The position numbers and the translations under genes are program-made. From an uncultured Paracoccaceae bacterium (lineage in GTDB: Bacteria; Pseudomonadota; Alphaproteobacteria; Rhodobacterales; Rhodobacteraceae): 22,564 bases of DNA. The notes beneath the pieces are model-generated. The model was given only the letters and a program-made list of their open reading frames with translations. It was not told the origin of the DNA and did no database searches. Location of the stretch: positions 1-22,564 of the forward strand of contig CAJXHQ010000004.1 in NCBI GenBank assembly GCA_913054485.1, in the 5' to 3' direction. Positions 14,212 through 20,768 of this stretch are shown piece by piece; within the stretch, counting starts at the first letter, position 1, and every line of letters starts with the position of its first letter.

Positions 14212-15464
14212 GCTTTCTGTTTGCCGGTCCAGAGCACGGTGAGCTGAAACCCGGTTTCGGTCTGGGTCTCTTCCTGCACCACGTCCTGCTGGAACAGCCA
14301 GGCACGCTGTTTGCCCTGGGCAAAGCTTAATTCCAGATCTTCCAGAAGCCGCGCGCCCTGAAGCTGCAGCGCGATATCCGCCAGAAGCCCGTCCAGCCCC
14401 TCGCCGGTCAGCGCCGAAATCGCGTGCACCCCCTCCTCGCGCTCTGCGCGCTGGCGGCGGGCCTCGGCCTGTTCCGGGTCCAGCTGGTCCAGCTTGTTCC
14501 AGACCTCGATCCGCGGCCGTTCCGCGTCAACGCCAAGCGACGCGAGAATGGCCTCCACATCATTGGCCTGGTTCTGCGTCTCGGCGTGGCTGATGTCACG
14601 CACATGCAGCACCACATCTGCGGCTAGCACCTCTTCCAGCGTGGCGCGGAATGAAGCAACCAGTTCGGTCGGCAAGTCAGAGATAAAGCCCACAGTGTCA
14701 GACATGATCACCTCGGGCCCATCGGGCAGAACAACACGGCGCATGGTCGGGTCGAGCGTGGCAAACAGCATGTCCTTGGCCATCACCTCGGCCCCGGTCA
14801 GACGGTTGAACAGGGTGGATTTCCCAGCGTTGGTATAGCCGACCAGGGCGACGATCGGGTATGGCACCTTGGCGCGTGCGGCGCGGTGCAGGGTGCGGGT
14901 TTTGACCACCTTGTCGAGCTGCCGGCGCAGGCGCACCAGCTGGTCATCAATGGCCCGGCGGTCGGCCTCGATCTGGGTTTCGCCGGGGCCGCCGACAAAT
15001 CCCAACCCGCCACGCTGGCGTTCCAGGTGGGTCCAGGCCCGTACCAGGCGCGTACGCTGGTAACTGAGCGCAGCCATCTCGACCTGCAGCACGCCTTCGC
15101 GGGTGCGCGCGCGGTCGGAGAAGATTTCCAGGATCAGCCCGGTGCGGTCGAGGATCTTGACCTTCCAGGCCTTTTCGAGATTGCGCTGCTGGACGGGCGA
15201 GACAGGACCGTCGATCAGCACCAGCTCCACCTCTTCGCCCTTCAGGACGGCGGCGAGCTCTTCAATCTTGCCGGAGCCGAACAGCATGCCGGCATGGGCC
15301 TTGGGCAGGCGCACCACATTTGCGCCGGCCACATCAAGATCAGGCAAGGCCGCTGCAAGCGCAACGGCCTCTCCCAAAGCGGGCTCCGCGTCGCGGCGGG
15401 CGCTGTCAGACTTAATATCCGGATGCAGCACCCAGGCGCGGGTACGCTTCCTATCGTGTTCCAT
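14193..15464 (-). CDS. hflX: GTPase HflX
   Basis: 423 residues. HflX binds the 50S subunit and splits stalled ribosomes, mainly under stress. The N-terminal HflX domain includes GSGKIEELAAVLK, VLIDGPVSPVQQRNLEK and DRTGLILEIFSDRARTREG. The coiled linker with RGGLGFVGGPGETQIE leads to the G domain: G1 GYTNAGKSTLFN (about 205-216), PTMRR, G3 DTVGFI, G4 NKLD and G5 SALTGEG. The ATG at 15464 touches the hfq stop (TGATG); a TTG one codon earlier is possible. The tight junction points to cotranscription with hfq, a pairing common in proteobacteria. The 3' end overlaps the converging hydrolase-like gene. Confidence 0.96.
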   Translation of the reverse strand: MEHDRKRTRAWVLHPDIKSDSARRDAEPALGEAVALAAALPDLDVAGANVVRLPKAHAGMLFGSGKIEELAAVLKGEEVELVLIDGPVSPVQQRNLEKAWKVKILDRTGLILEIFSDRARTREGVLQVEMAALSYQRTRLVRAWTHLERQRGGLGFVGGPGETQIEADRRAIDDQLVRLRRQLDKVVKTRTLHRAARAKVPYPIVALVGYTNAGKSTLFNRLTGAEVMAKDMLFATLDPTMRRVVLPDGPEVIMSDTVGFISDLPTELVASFRATLEEVLAADVVLHVRDISHAETQNQANDVEAILASLGVDAERPRIEVWNKLDQLDPEQAEARRQRAEREEGVHAISALTGEGLDGLLADIALQLQGARLLEDLELSFAQGKQRAWLFQQDVVQEETQTETGFQLTVLWTGKQKAQFETL

Positions 15465-15703
15465 CAAGAGGCGTCTTCACCCTCGTAAAGGCTGATCGGC
15501 TGGGCCGGCATGATGGTCGAGATTGCATGCTTGTAGACCAGCTGGGACTGGCCGTCGCGCCGCAGAAGGACGCAGAAATTGTCAAACCAGGTAATAACAC
15601 CCTGCAACTTCACACCGTTGATCAGAAAAATTGTAACCGGAACTTTGGTTTTGCGAACGTGGTTCAGGAAGGCATCCTGAAGATTCTGTCTGTCCGAAGC
15701 CAT
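15464..15703 (-). CDS. hfq: RNA chaperone Hfq
   Basis: 79 residues, usual for alphaproteobacteria. Hfq forms a hexameric Sm-like ring that pairs small RNAs with mRNAs. The Sm1 motif is [19 protein letters not shown], and Sm2 contains [10 protein letters not shown], with the conserved KHA(I)ST core. The proximal-face residues Q8, F41-like WFDNF and K56-like YKH are in place. The C-terminal tail is short and acidic (YEGEDAS). An AGGCGAG sequence lies about 10 bases upstream. It follows trkH after 133 bp on the same strand, long enough for its own promoter, and overlaps hflX. In R. capsulatus the Hfq homologue (NrfA) affects nitrogen-fixation genes, which would fit the ntr neighbourhood; that link is by analogy. 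Confidence 0.98.
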   Translation of the reverse strand: MASDRQNLQDAFLNHVRKTKVPVTIFLINGVKLQGVITWFDNFCVLLRRDGQSQLVYKHAISTIMPAQPISLYEGEDAS

Positions 15704-15749
15704 TTTTTATTATCTCGCCTTTGTTCTTGTTACGCGCCGCGCGTCAGCA

Positions 15750-15765
15750 CGCCCCTTATCGGGCG
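15750..15765 (-). promoter_or_regulatory. Hairpin in the trkH-hfq gap
   Basis: CGCCC and GGGCG pair around a 6-base loop, about 46 bases upstream of the hfq start in minus-strand sense. A T-rich run (minus strand of 15799-15814) follows the trkH stop but has no stem before it. I see no clear promoter in this 133-bp gap. Confidence 0.25.
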
Positions 15766-15836
15766 AGTATGACCGTTGATTCCCGGAGTTTCCAGACGTA
15801 AAAAACAGGAAAATAGGCAGGAGTGCAGGGAAATCG

Positions 15837-17369
15837 TCAGTTACGCCACAGGTTTGGCGTCAGCAGCGCAATGAAAGCGAGGGTTTCCAGCCGCCCCAGG
15901 ACCATTGCAAAACACAGCACAAGCTTGGCTCCGGGCAGCAGCTGGTTCAGCACAATCGGCGCGCCAGCGGCAACTTCAACCAGCGGCCCGGTGGTCGACA
16001 GCGCCGCAATGGCCAGCACCAGCGCATTCTCAAAACTTGTCCCCAGGGCCGCCAGAACCACACTGATCAGCGCCAGAGACAGCGCAAACATCATGAAGAA
16101 GATCCAGGCCACAAATGCCCCGTCGCGCTGAAGCCGCCGGTTGCCGCCGCCCTCGCCGCTGACCGAGGACGGGTGCACCAGCCGCTCCATATCGCGCAGC
16201 CCGTTCAGATAGAGCGCGTAGACCCGCAGCAGCTTCACCCCGCCTGCCGTTGTGGCGACGCCGCCGCCGACCACCGCCAGCCCCATCAGGATCAGGCCCG
16301 GCGTGTCGAGCCCGGACCAGGCCCGTGCCGCGCCCCAATCGGCGCTTTCAAACCCGGTGGTCGACAGGAAGGACATAATCGTGAACATCGCGCCCCAGAA
16401 TGAGCGCAGCCCCTGTTCCAGATCCTCGGATGCGTTCACTTCAAAGGCCGCCATCCAATGACGCAGGAACAGCAGGACCGGCAGGCCGAACACCAGCATC
16501 AAACCGATACGGAACTCGGGATCCTTGTCGAGCCGCCCATAGCCGGAAACTGCCGTATCCTTGGAAAAGGTCAACCGCGACAGGGCGAAGAACATGAACA
16601 GGAACATGATCATCTCGCCGGCCAGCCCGCTTTGCGCATTTTCCAGGCCGCCAACTGCCGAGATGCCCGATGTGGCAATCACCGACATGGCATGGCTAAG
16701 CGCGGTCAGACTCCGCTCGCCGGACATCATCAGCAGCCCCCAGAGGGCCGCGGTCAGCCCGGCATATAGCGGCGCAAGTGTCCGTGTCACCATCATCAGG
16801 CGGCGGCGCGGATCGCCGCGCTCCATCATGCTGCCAGCTCTGCCGCCGCGGCCGGGTTCCCCCCGGGCCGTCACCTCAAAACCGCCCAGCGACAGCGGTG
16901 CCAGCACGGCAGAAGCCGCGATCCACATGAGCAGGCCGCCGCTCCAGCCGACGATCCCCCGCCACAGGTGCAGCGAGGGCGGCAGGCGCCCCGGATCGCC
17001 GAAAATATCTGCCCCGGTGGTGGTGATCGCGCTCACCATGTCAAAATAGCTGTTGAGGTAGGTGGTGGTCTTCAAGGCATCCTGCACGGGGACCGCCAGA
17101 AACAGCGGCAGAACCAGGAATGTGGCCAGCAGGGACAGCAGCTGCCCGAGCATCCCGTAACGCGGGCGGCGGTTGGCCATCGACAGGCCGATGAAAGTCA
17201 CCATCATCATCCCGACGACGCCCGCATAGAAAAAGCTGCGCGAGGTGGCATGATCATCAACGATCAGCGCATGGGTGGCCGGCACCCACATCAGCAGAGA
17301 AGCGGCTCCCCAGATCAGAAGGAACAGCGGCAGCCGCAGCAAGGCCGGCGGGGGGGGCTGGCGCGCCAT
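15837..17369 (-). CDS. trkH: Trk-type potassium uptake protein TrkH
   Basis: 510 residues, many hydrophobic segments; the inner-membrane K+-translocating subunit. Four pore-loop repeats are visible with their filter Gly: SAITTTGADIF, VIATSGISAVGG, SFLSTTGFES and AALSTTGPL. Between repeats 1 and 2 is a Gly/Arg-rich cytoplasmic loop (EPGRGGRAGSMMERGDPRRR). FSKDTAVSGYGR lies in the mid cytoplasmic loop. The N-terminus contains four prolines encoded over an 8-base C run (minus strand). The start lies one base after the trkA stop (TGATATG), so the two are translationally coupled and presumably form one K+ uptake complex with TrkA as the nucleotide-binding regulator. Confidence 0.94.
   Translation of the reverse strand: MARQPPPPALLRLPLFLLIWGAASLLMWVPATHALIVDDHATSRSFFYAGVVGMMMVTFIGLSMANRRPRYGMLGQLLSLLATFLVLPLFLAVPVQDALKTTTYLNSYFDMVSAITTTGADIFGDPGRLPPSLHLWRGIVGWSGGLLMWIAASAVLAPLSLGGFEVTARGEPGRGGRAGSMMERGDPRRRLMMVTRTLAPLYAGLTAALWGLLMMSGERSLTALSHAMSVIATSGISAVGGLENAQSGLAGEMIMFLFMFFALSRLTFSKDTAVSGYGRLDKDPEFRIGLMLVFGLPVLLFLRHWMAAFEVNASEDLEQGLRSFWGAMFTIMSFLSTTGFESADWGAARAWSGLDTPGLILMGLAVVGGGVATTAGGVKLLRVYALYLNGLRDMERLVHPSSVSGEGGGNRRLQRDGAFVAWIFFMMFALSLALISVVLAALGTSFENALVLAIAALSTTGPLVEVAAGAPIVLNQLLPGAKLVLCFAMVLGRLETLAFIALLTPNLWRN
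17350..17357 (-). repeat. 8-base homopolymer (G plus strand, C minus) in codons 5-7 of trkH
   Basis: The run of eight encodes part of Pro5-Pro8 just after the trkH start. A gain or loss of one base would shift the frame and stop TrkH almost at once. Confidence 0.6.
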
Positions 17370-17370
17370 A

Positions 17371-18747
17371 TCAGAAGAAGTCGAACGAGACCTGCATCAG
17401 GCGCTCGACCTCTGGCACATCATCGGCCATGGCAAAGAGCGCCACGATATCGCCCTCGTCAATCCTGAGCGATCCAGCCGGCCGCAGCACCTCGCCGCCC
17501 TTGCAGACCGCGCCGACCAGCACGCCTTCGGGGAAGTCGATATCCCGGATCATCTGCCCGGCCATGGGCGAGGTGGACAGGACCTCGGCCTCGATCACCT
17601 CAGCCTCGGCATCGCCGAGGGAATAGACCTGGCGCACCTTGCCATGGCGGATGTGTCGCAGGATCGAGCTCACGGTTGTCGAACGGGGGTTGATATAGGC
17701 ATCCACCCCCAGCGGCGCCATCAACGGCACCAGCGAGGGGTCATTGACCAGCGCAATCGCCAAGGGGCAGCCCTCTGCCTTGGCCCGCACCGCTGCCAGC
17801 ATATTGGTTTTGTCATCATCGGTGACCGCGAGAACCGCGTCGGCCCGGTCGATCCCGGCTTCCGCAAGCAAGGACCGGTCCAGCCCGTCGCCGTTCAGCA
17901 CGATTGTGCGTTCCAGCGTTTCGGCCGCGCGTTCGGCGCACGGACGGTCGCGTTCGATCATCTTGGCGCGCACCCGGCGGCTGCTGGACTCCAGCGATTT
18001 GGCCACTTCCAGACCGACGTTGCCGCCGCCGATGATCACGATCCGGTCGCGCTTCTTCTCGGTCTTGCCGAACACTTCCATGGTGCGATCGACATCTTCG
18101 GCATGGGTGAAGACGTAGCATTCATCGCCGATGAACAGCTGATCCTTGGGCTCGGGGGCAAACAGCGTCCCGTCGCGGCGGATCCCGACCACAATGGCGC
18201 GCAGGGTGGAGAACAGATCCGTCAGCTGGCGCAGCGGCGTATTGACCACCGGGCATTCCTCGTCGATCGCGATCCCCAGAAGCTGCGCCTTGCCGTCTAT
18301 AAAGGTCTCGGTGTCGAAAGCCGAAGGCGCCGAGAGCCTCTGCATCGCCGCCGCCGCAACCTCCCGCTCGGGGCTGATCACCACATCAATGGGCAGGTGA
18401 TCCCGGCGGTAGAGGTCAGAATAGATCGCATCCAGATAGCTCTTGGAGCGCAGCCGCGCGATCTTGCGCTGGATCGAAAACACCGAGTGGGCAATCTGGC
18501 AGGTGACCATATTGACCTCATCGGAATGGGTCGCCGCGATGATCATATCCGCGTCTTCGGCCCCGGCCCGTTCCAGCACGTCCGGATATGAAGCAAAACC
18601 GGCAATCCCCTGCACGTCCAGCGTATCGGTTGCACGGCGCACCAGCTCGGGATTGTTGTCCACCACGGTCACGTCGTTCAGCTCGCCCGACAAGTGGCGC
18701 GCAATCTGCCAGCCGACCTGGCCTGCGCCGCAGATGATAACCTTCAT
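17371..18747 (-). CDS. trkA: Trk system potassium transporter regulatory subunit TrkA
   Basis: 458 residues, the full-length two-lobed TrkA. Lobe 1 begins with the Rossmann motif MKVIICGAGQVGWQIA and VVDNNPE (NAD-binding Asp), then an RCK_C domain. Lobe 2 starts at RIVIIGGGNVGLEVAKSLE (about 230-250), with MIERDR, NGDGLD and AVTDDDKTNM, followed by a second RCK_C (RPAGSLRIDEGDIVALFA). TrkA binds NAD(H)/ATP in the cytoplasm and gates TrkH. GGGGAG lies upstream of ATG 18747 at about 9 bases. It is separated from ntrX by the opposite-strand lipoprotein gene, so it may have its own promoter in the 110-bp divergent gap; I see no convincing -35/-10 pair. Confidence 0.96.
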   Translation of the reverse strand: MKVIICGAGQVGWQIARHLSGELNDVTVVDNNPELVRRATDTLDVQGIAGFASYPDVLERAGAEDADMIIAATHSDEVNMVTCQIAHSVFSIQRKIARLRSKSYLDAIYSDLYRRDHLPIDVVISPEREVAAAAMQRLSAPSAFDTETFIDGKAQLLGIAIDEECPVVNTPLRQLTDLFSTLRAIVVGIRRDGTLFAPEPKDQLFIGDECYVFTHAEDVDRTMEVFGKTEKKRDRIVIIGGGNVGLEVAKSLESSSRRVRAKMIERDRPCAERAAETLERTIVLNGDGLDRSLLAEAGIDRADAVLAVTDDDKTNMLAAVRAKAEGCPLAIALVNDPSLVPLMAPLGVDAYINPRSTTVSSILRHIRHGKVRQVYSLGDAEAEVIEAEVLSTSPMAGQMIRDIDFPEGVLVGAVCKGGEVLRPAGSLRIDEGDIVALFAMADDVPEVERLMQVSFDFF

Positions 18748-18839
18748 GTCAAAAGCTCCCCGGCGGGTTTTGGCCTCATAGCGCTGTTTTGAATGACAGA
18801 TGGCTTGAAGGCGGTCAATTCAATTGTAACTCTACCAGC

Positions 18840-18845
18840 AGGAGG
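18840..18845 (+). promoter_or_regulatory. AGGAGG ribosome binding site of the orphan lipoprotein
   Basis: A perfect AGGAGG lies 12 bases before ATG 18858. The spacing is long, but no alternative start codon lies between. The earlier ATG at 18789 is upstream of this site, which argues against it. A CAATT-C-AATTG palindrome (18816-18826) lies just upstream. Confidence 0.6.
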
Positions 18846-18857
18846 CCGCGTTATCAT

Positions 18858-19331
18858 ATGGTTAGACCGCACACGTATTTGCTCCTTCTCAGCCTGGCGG
18901 TGACAGGCTGCGGACCCTCGCTGATCTACTACAAACCGGGTGCCGAAGTGTCGCGCTTGCAGGCCGATACGCTCAGCTGCCAGACCCAGGCGCTGCAGAA
19001 GGCGCCGGTCGCCAACGAGGTGCGCCAGGACCCGCCCCGCTATTTCCCGGGGCGGAGCTACTACAACAGCGCCGGCAACTGTTACCATTACCCCGGTTAT
19101 TGGGAACAGGGGCGCATCTACACGGTGGATACCAACCTCAGCCTGCGCACCCGGCTGGAACAGGCCTGCATGGCCGGCCGCGGCTACAGCCAGGTGGAAG
19201 TCAAACGCTGTCCGCAGCGGGTGATCGACCAGAATGGCGGAGAATTCGGAGGCCCCCTGCCCCAGCTCACCCCGGAGGCCTGCGTGATTGACGGCGGCAA
19301 CGGGGCGATCCGGATCGTCGAGCCGGCCTGA
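18858..19331 (+). CDS. Cysteine- and tyrosine-rich lipoprotein of unknown function
   Basis: 157 residues from ATG 18858. A signal peptide (MVRPHTYLLLLSLAVTGC) ends in lipobox VTGC, so Cys18 should be lipidated. Five further cysteines (41, 75, 104, 118, 142) and a Tyr/Pro-rich middle (YYKPG, PRYFPGRSYYNS, CYHYPGYWEQG) give an extracytoplasmic look. The segments VSRLQADTLSCQTQAL and RLEQACMAGRGYSQVEV resemble motifs I recall from small uncharacterised Rhodobacteraceae lipoproteins (ADxxxC and CMxxRGY), but I cannot name a function. It is the only plus-strand gene inside the ntrYX-trkAH-hfq-hflX cluster, divergent from trkA and convergent with ntrX. Its location is probably the periplasmic face of the inner or outer membrane. 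Confidence 0.8.
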   Translation: MVRPHTYLLLLSLAVTGCGPSLIYYKPGAEVSRLQADTLSCQTQALQKAPVANEVRQDPPRYFPGRSYYNSAGNCYHYPGYWEQGRIYTVDTNLSLRTRLEQACMAGRGYSQVEVKRCPQRVIDQNGGEFGGPLPQLTPEACVIDGGNGAIRIVEPA

Positions 19332-19337
19332 CAGCAG

Positions 19338-19357
19338 CCCGGCCTGCCTCTGCCGGG
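19338..19357. terminator. Hairpin between converging lipoprotein and ntrX
   Basis: CCCGGC and GCCGGG form a 6-bp stem around an 8-base loop, filling most of the 27-bp gap between the two stops. No T run on either strand, so efficiency is uncertain. Confidence 0.45.
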
Positions 19358-19358
19358 A

Positions 19359-20768
19359 TCAGACGGCGGTCTCTTCACTTTCCACATGGGCGATGCGTGC
19401 ACCGGCCTTGTTGGAGGTCACAACGCCCAGCGATTTCAATTTGCGGTGCAGCGCCGAGCGCTCCATGCCGACAAAGGATGCAGTACGGCTGATATTGCCG
19501 CCAAAACGGTTGATCTGGGTCAGCAGGTACTCCCGCTCGAAGGCCTCGCGCGCTTCGCGCAGCGGCAGGGTGGCCAATGCGCCGGACAGCACCACGCGGC
19601 CGTCCCCCGCAGGCTCTTCCTCTTCCCGCGGCAGTTCACGGGCCTCAATCGGACCGCTGCCTTCGCCAAGGATCAGAACCCGTTCGACAAGGTTTTTCAG
19701 CTGGCGCACGTTACCGGGCCAGGCCATGGTCTGCATCAGCGCGACAGCCTCTTCGCTGACCGCGCGCAGCGGCAGCCCCTGCTGCTCGTTGAAGTGGCTG
19801 ATGAACGCCTCGGTCAGGACCGGGATATCCTCCCGCCGGTCCGCAAGCGCCGGCACGTCAACAGGCACCACGTTCAGACGGTGGTAAAGTTCTTCGCGAA
19901 AGCGCCCGGCAATGATTTCCTCTTCCAGGTTCCGGCAGGTGGAGGAGATCACCCGCAGATCCACCCGCACCTTCTCGGTACCGCCAACGCGCAGGAACTG
20001 CTGGTCCACCAGAACCCGCAGGATCTTGGACTGGGTGCCAAGCGGCATGTCCGCGACCTCGTCGAAATAGATCACCCCGCCGTGGGCCTGTTCCAGCAAG
20101 CCGGGTTCCACCCCGCGGTCCGCACCTTCGCGGCCGAACAGCACATCCTCCATCCGGTCCGGTTCGATGCTGGCGCAGTTCACCGTCACAAACGGTGCCT
20201 GCTCGCGGTTGGAATTGGCATGCACATAGCGCGCCGCAACTTCCTTGCCGGACCCGGCCGGGCCGCTCAGCAGTACGCGTCCGTTGGACTTGGTGACCTT
20301 ATCAAGCTGGCCGACCAGCATTCGGAAGGCGGCAGACTGGCCGATCATCTCGGTGCCGCCGGAATCCTTGCGCTTGAGGTCAGTGTTCTCGCGGCGCAGG
20401 CGCGAGGTTTCCATGGCACGGCGGATCACCACCATCAGCTGGTCGATGTTGAACGGCTTTTCGATGAAGTCGTAAGCGCCCTGTTTGATCGCCGCGACAG
20501 CGATCTCGATATTTCCGTGGCCGGAAATAATCACCACCGGAATATCCGGCATGTCGCTTTTGACAGCCTTCAGGATGTCGATGCCATCCATACTGCTGTC
20601 CTTCAGCCAGATATCGAGGATCAGAAGCGCCGGCTGCTCCTTCTCCAATTCGGCCATGCAGTCGTCCGACGTCCCCGCTTTCCGGGTAGAGAACCCCTCA
20701 TCCTCGAGGATATCGGAAACCAGTTCACGGATGTCCCGCTCGTCATCAACAATCAGAATGTCGCTCAT
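19359..20768 (-). CDS. ntrX: Response regulator NtrX (AAA+ Fis-type), without GAFTGA loop
   Basis: 469 residues. The receiver domain has Asp8-Asp9 and phospho-acceptor Asp52 (LLILDIWL), with YDFIEKPF. The AAA+ domain has Walker A GPAGSGK (169-175), Walker B VIYFDEVADMP and the arginine segment RFREELYHRLNVVP. A Fis-type helix-turn-helix ends the protein (GGNISRTASFVGMERSALHRKL). Where sigma-54 activators carry GAFTGA after LFG, the sequence is LFGREGADRGVEPGLLEQA, about four residues shorter and without the motif. It may act with sigma-70 polymerase or as a repressor, as R. capsulatus NtrC, which also lacks GAFTGA, works with sigma-70. ATG 20768 overlaps the ntrY stop (ATGA); a longer frame to 20852 lies inside ntrY. 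Confidence 0.94.
   Translation of the reverse strand: MSDILIVDDERDIRELVSDILEDEGFSTRKAGTSDDCMAELEKEQPALLILDIWLKDSSMDGIDILKAVKSDMPDIPVVIISGHGNIEIAVAAIKQGAYDFIEKPFNIDQLMVVIRRAMETSRLRRENTDLKRKDSGGTEMIGQSAAFRMLVGQLDKVTKSNGRVLLSGPAGSGKEVAARYVHANSNREQAPFVTVNCASIEPDRMEDVLFGREGADRGVEPGLLEQAHGGVIYFDEVADMPLGTQSKILRVLVDQQFLRVGGTEKVRVDLRVISSTCRNLEEEIIAGRFREELYHRLNVVPVDVPALADRREDIPVLTEAFISHFNEQQGLPLRAVSEEAVALMQTMAWPGNVRQLKNLVERVLILGEGSGPIEARELPREEEEPAGDGRVVLSGALATLPLREAREAFEREYLLTQINRFGGNISRTASFVGMERSALHRKLKSLGVVTSNKAGARIAHVESEETAV

Noticed and set aside
17275..18591. 438-codon plus-strand frame opposite trkA
   Set aside because: A His/Arg/Gln-rich shadow of trkA codon bias.
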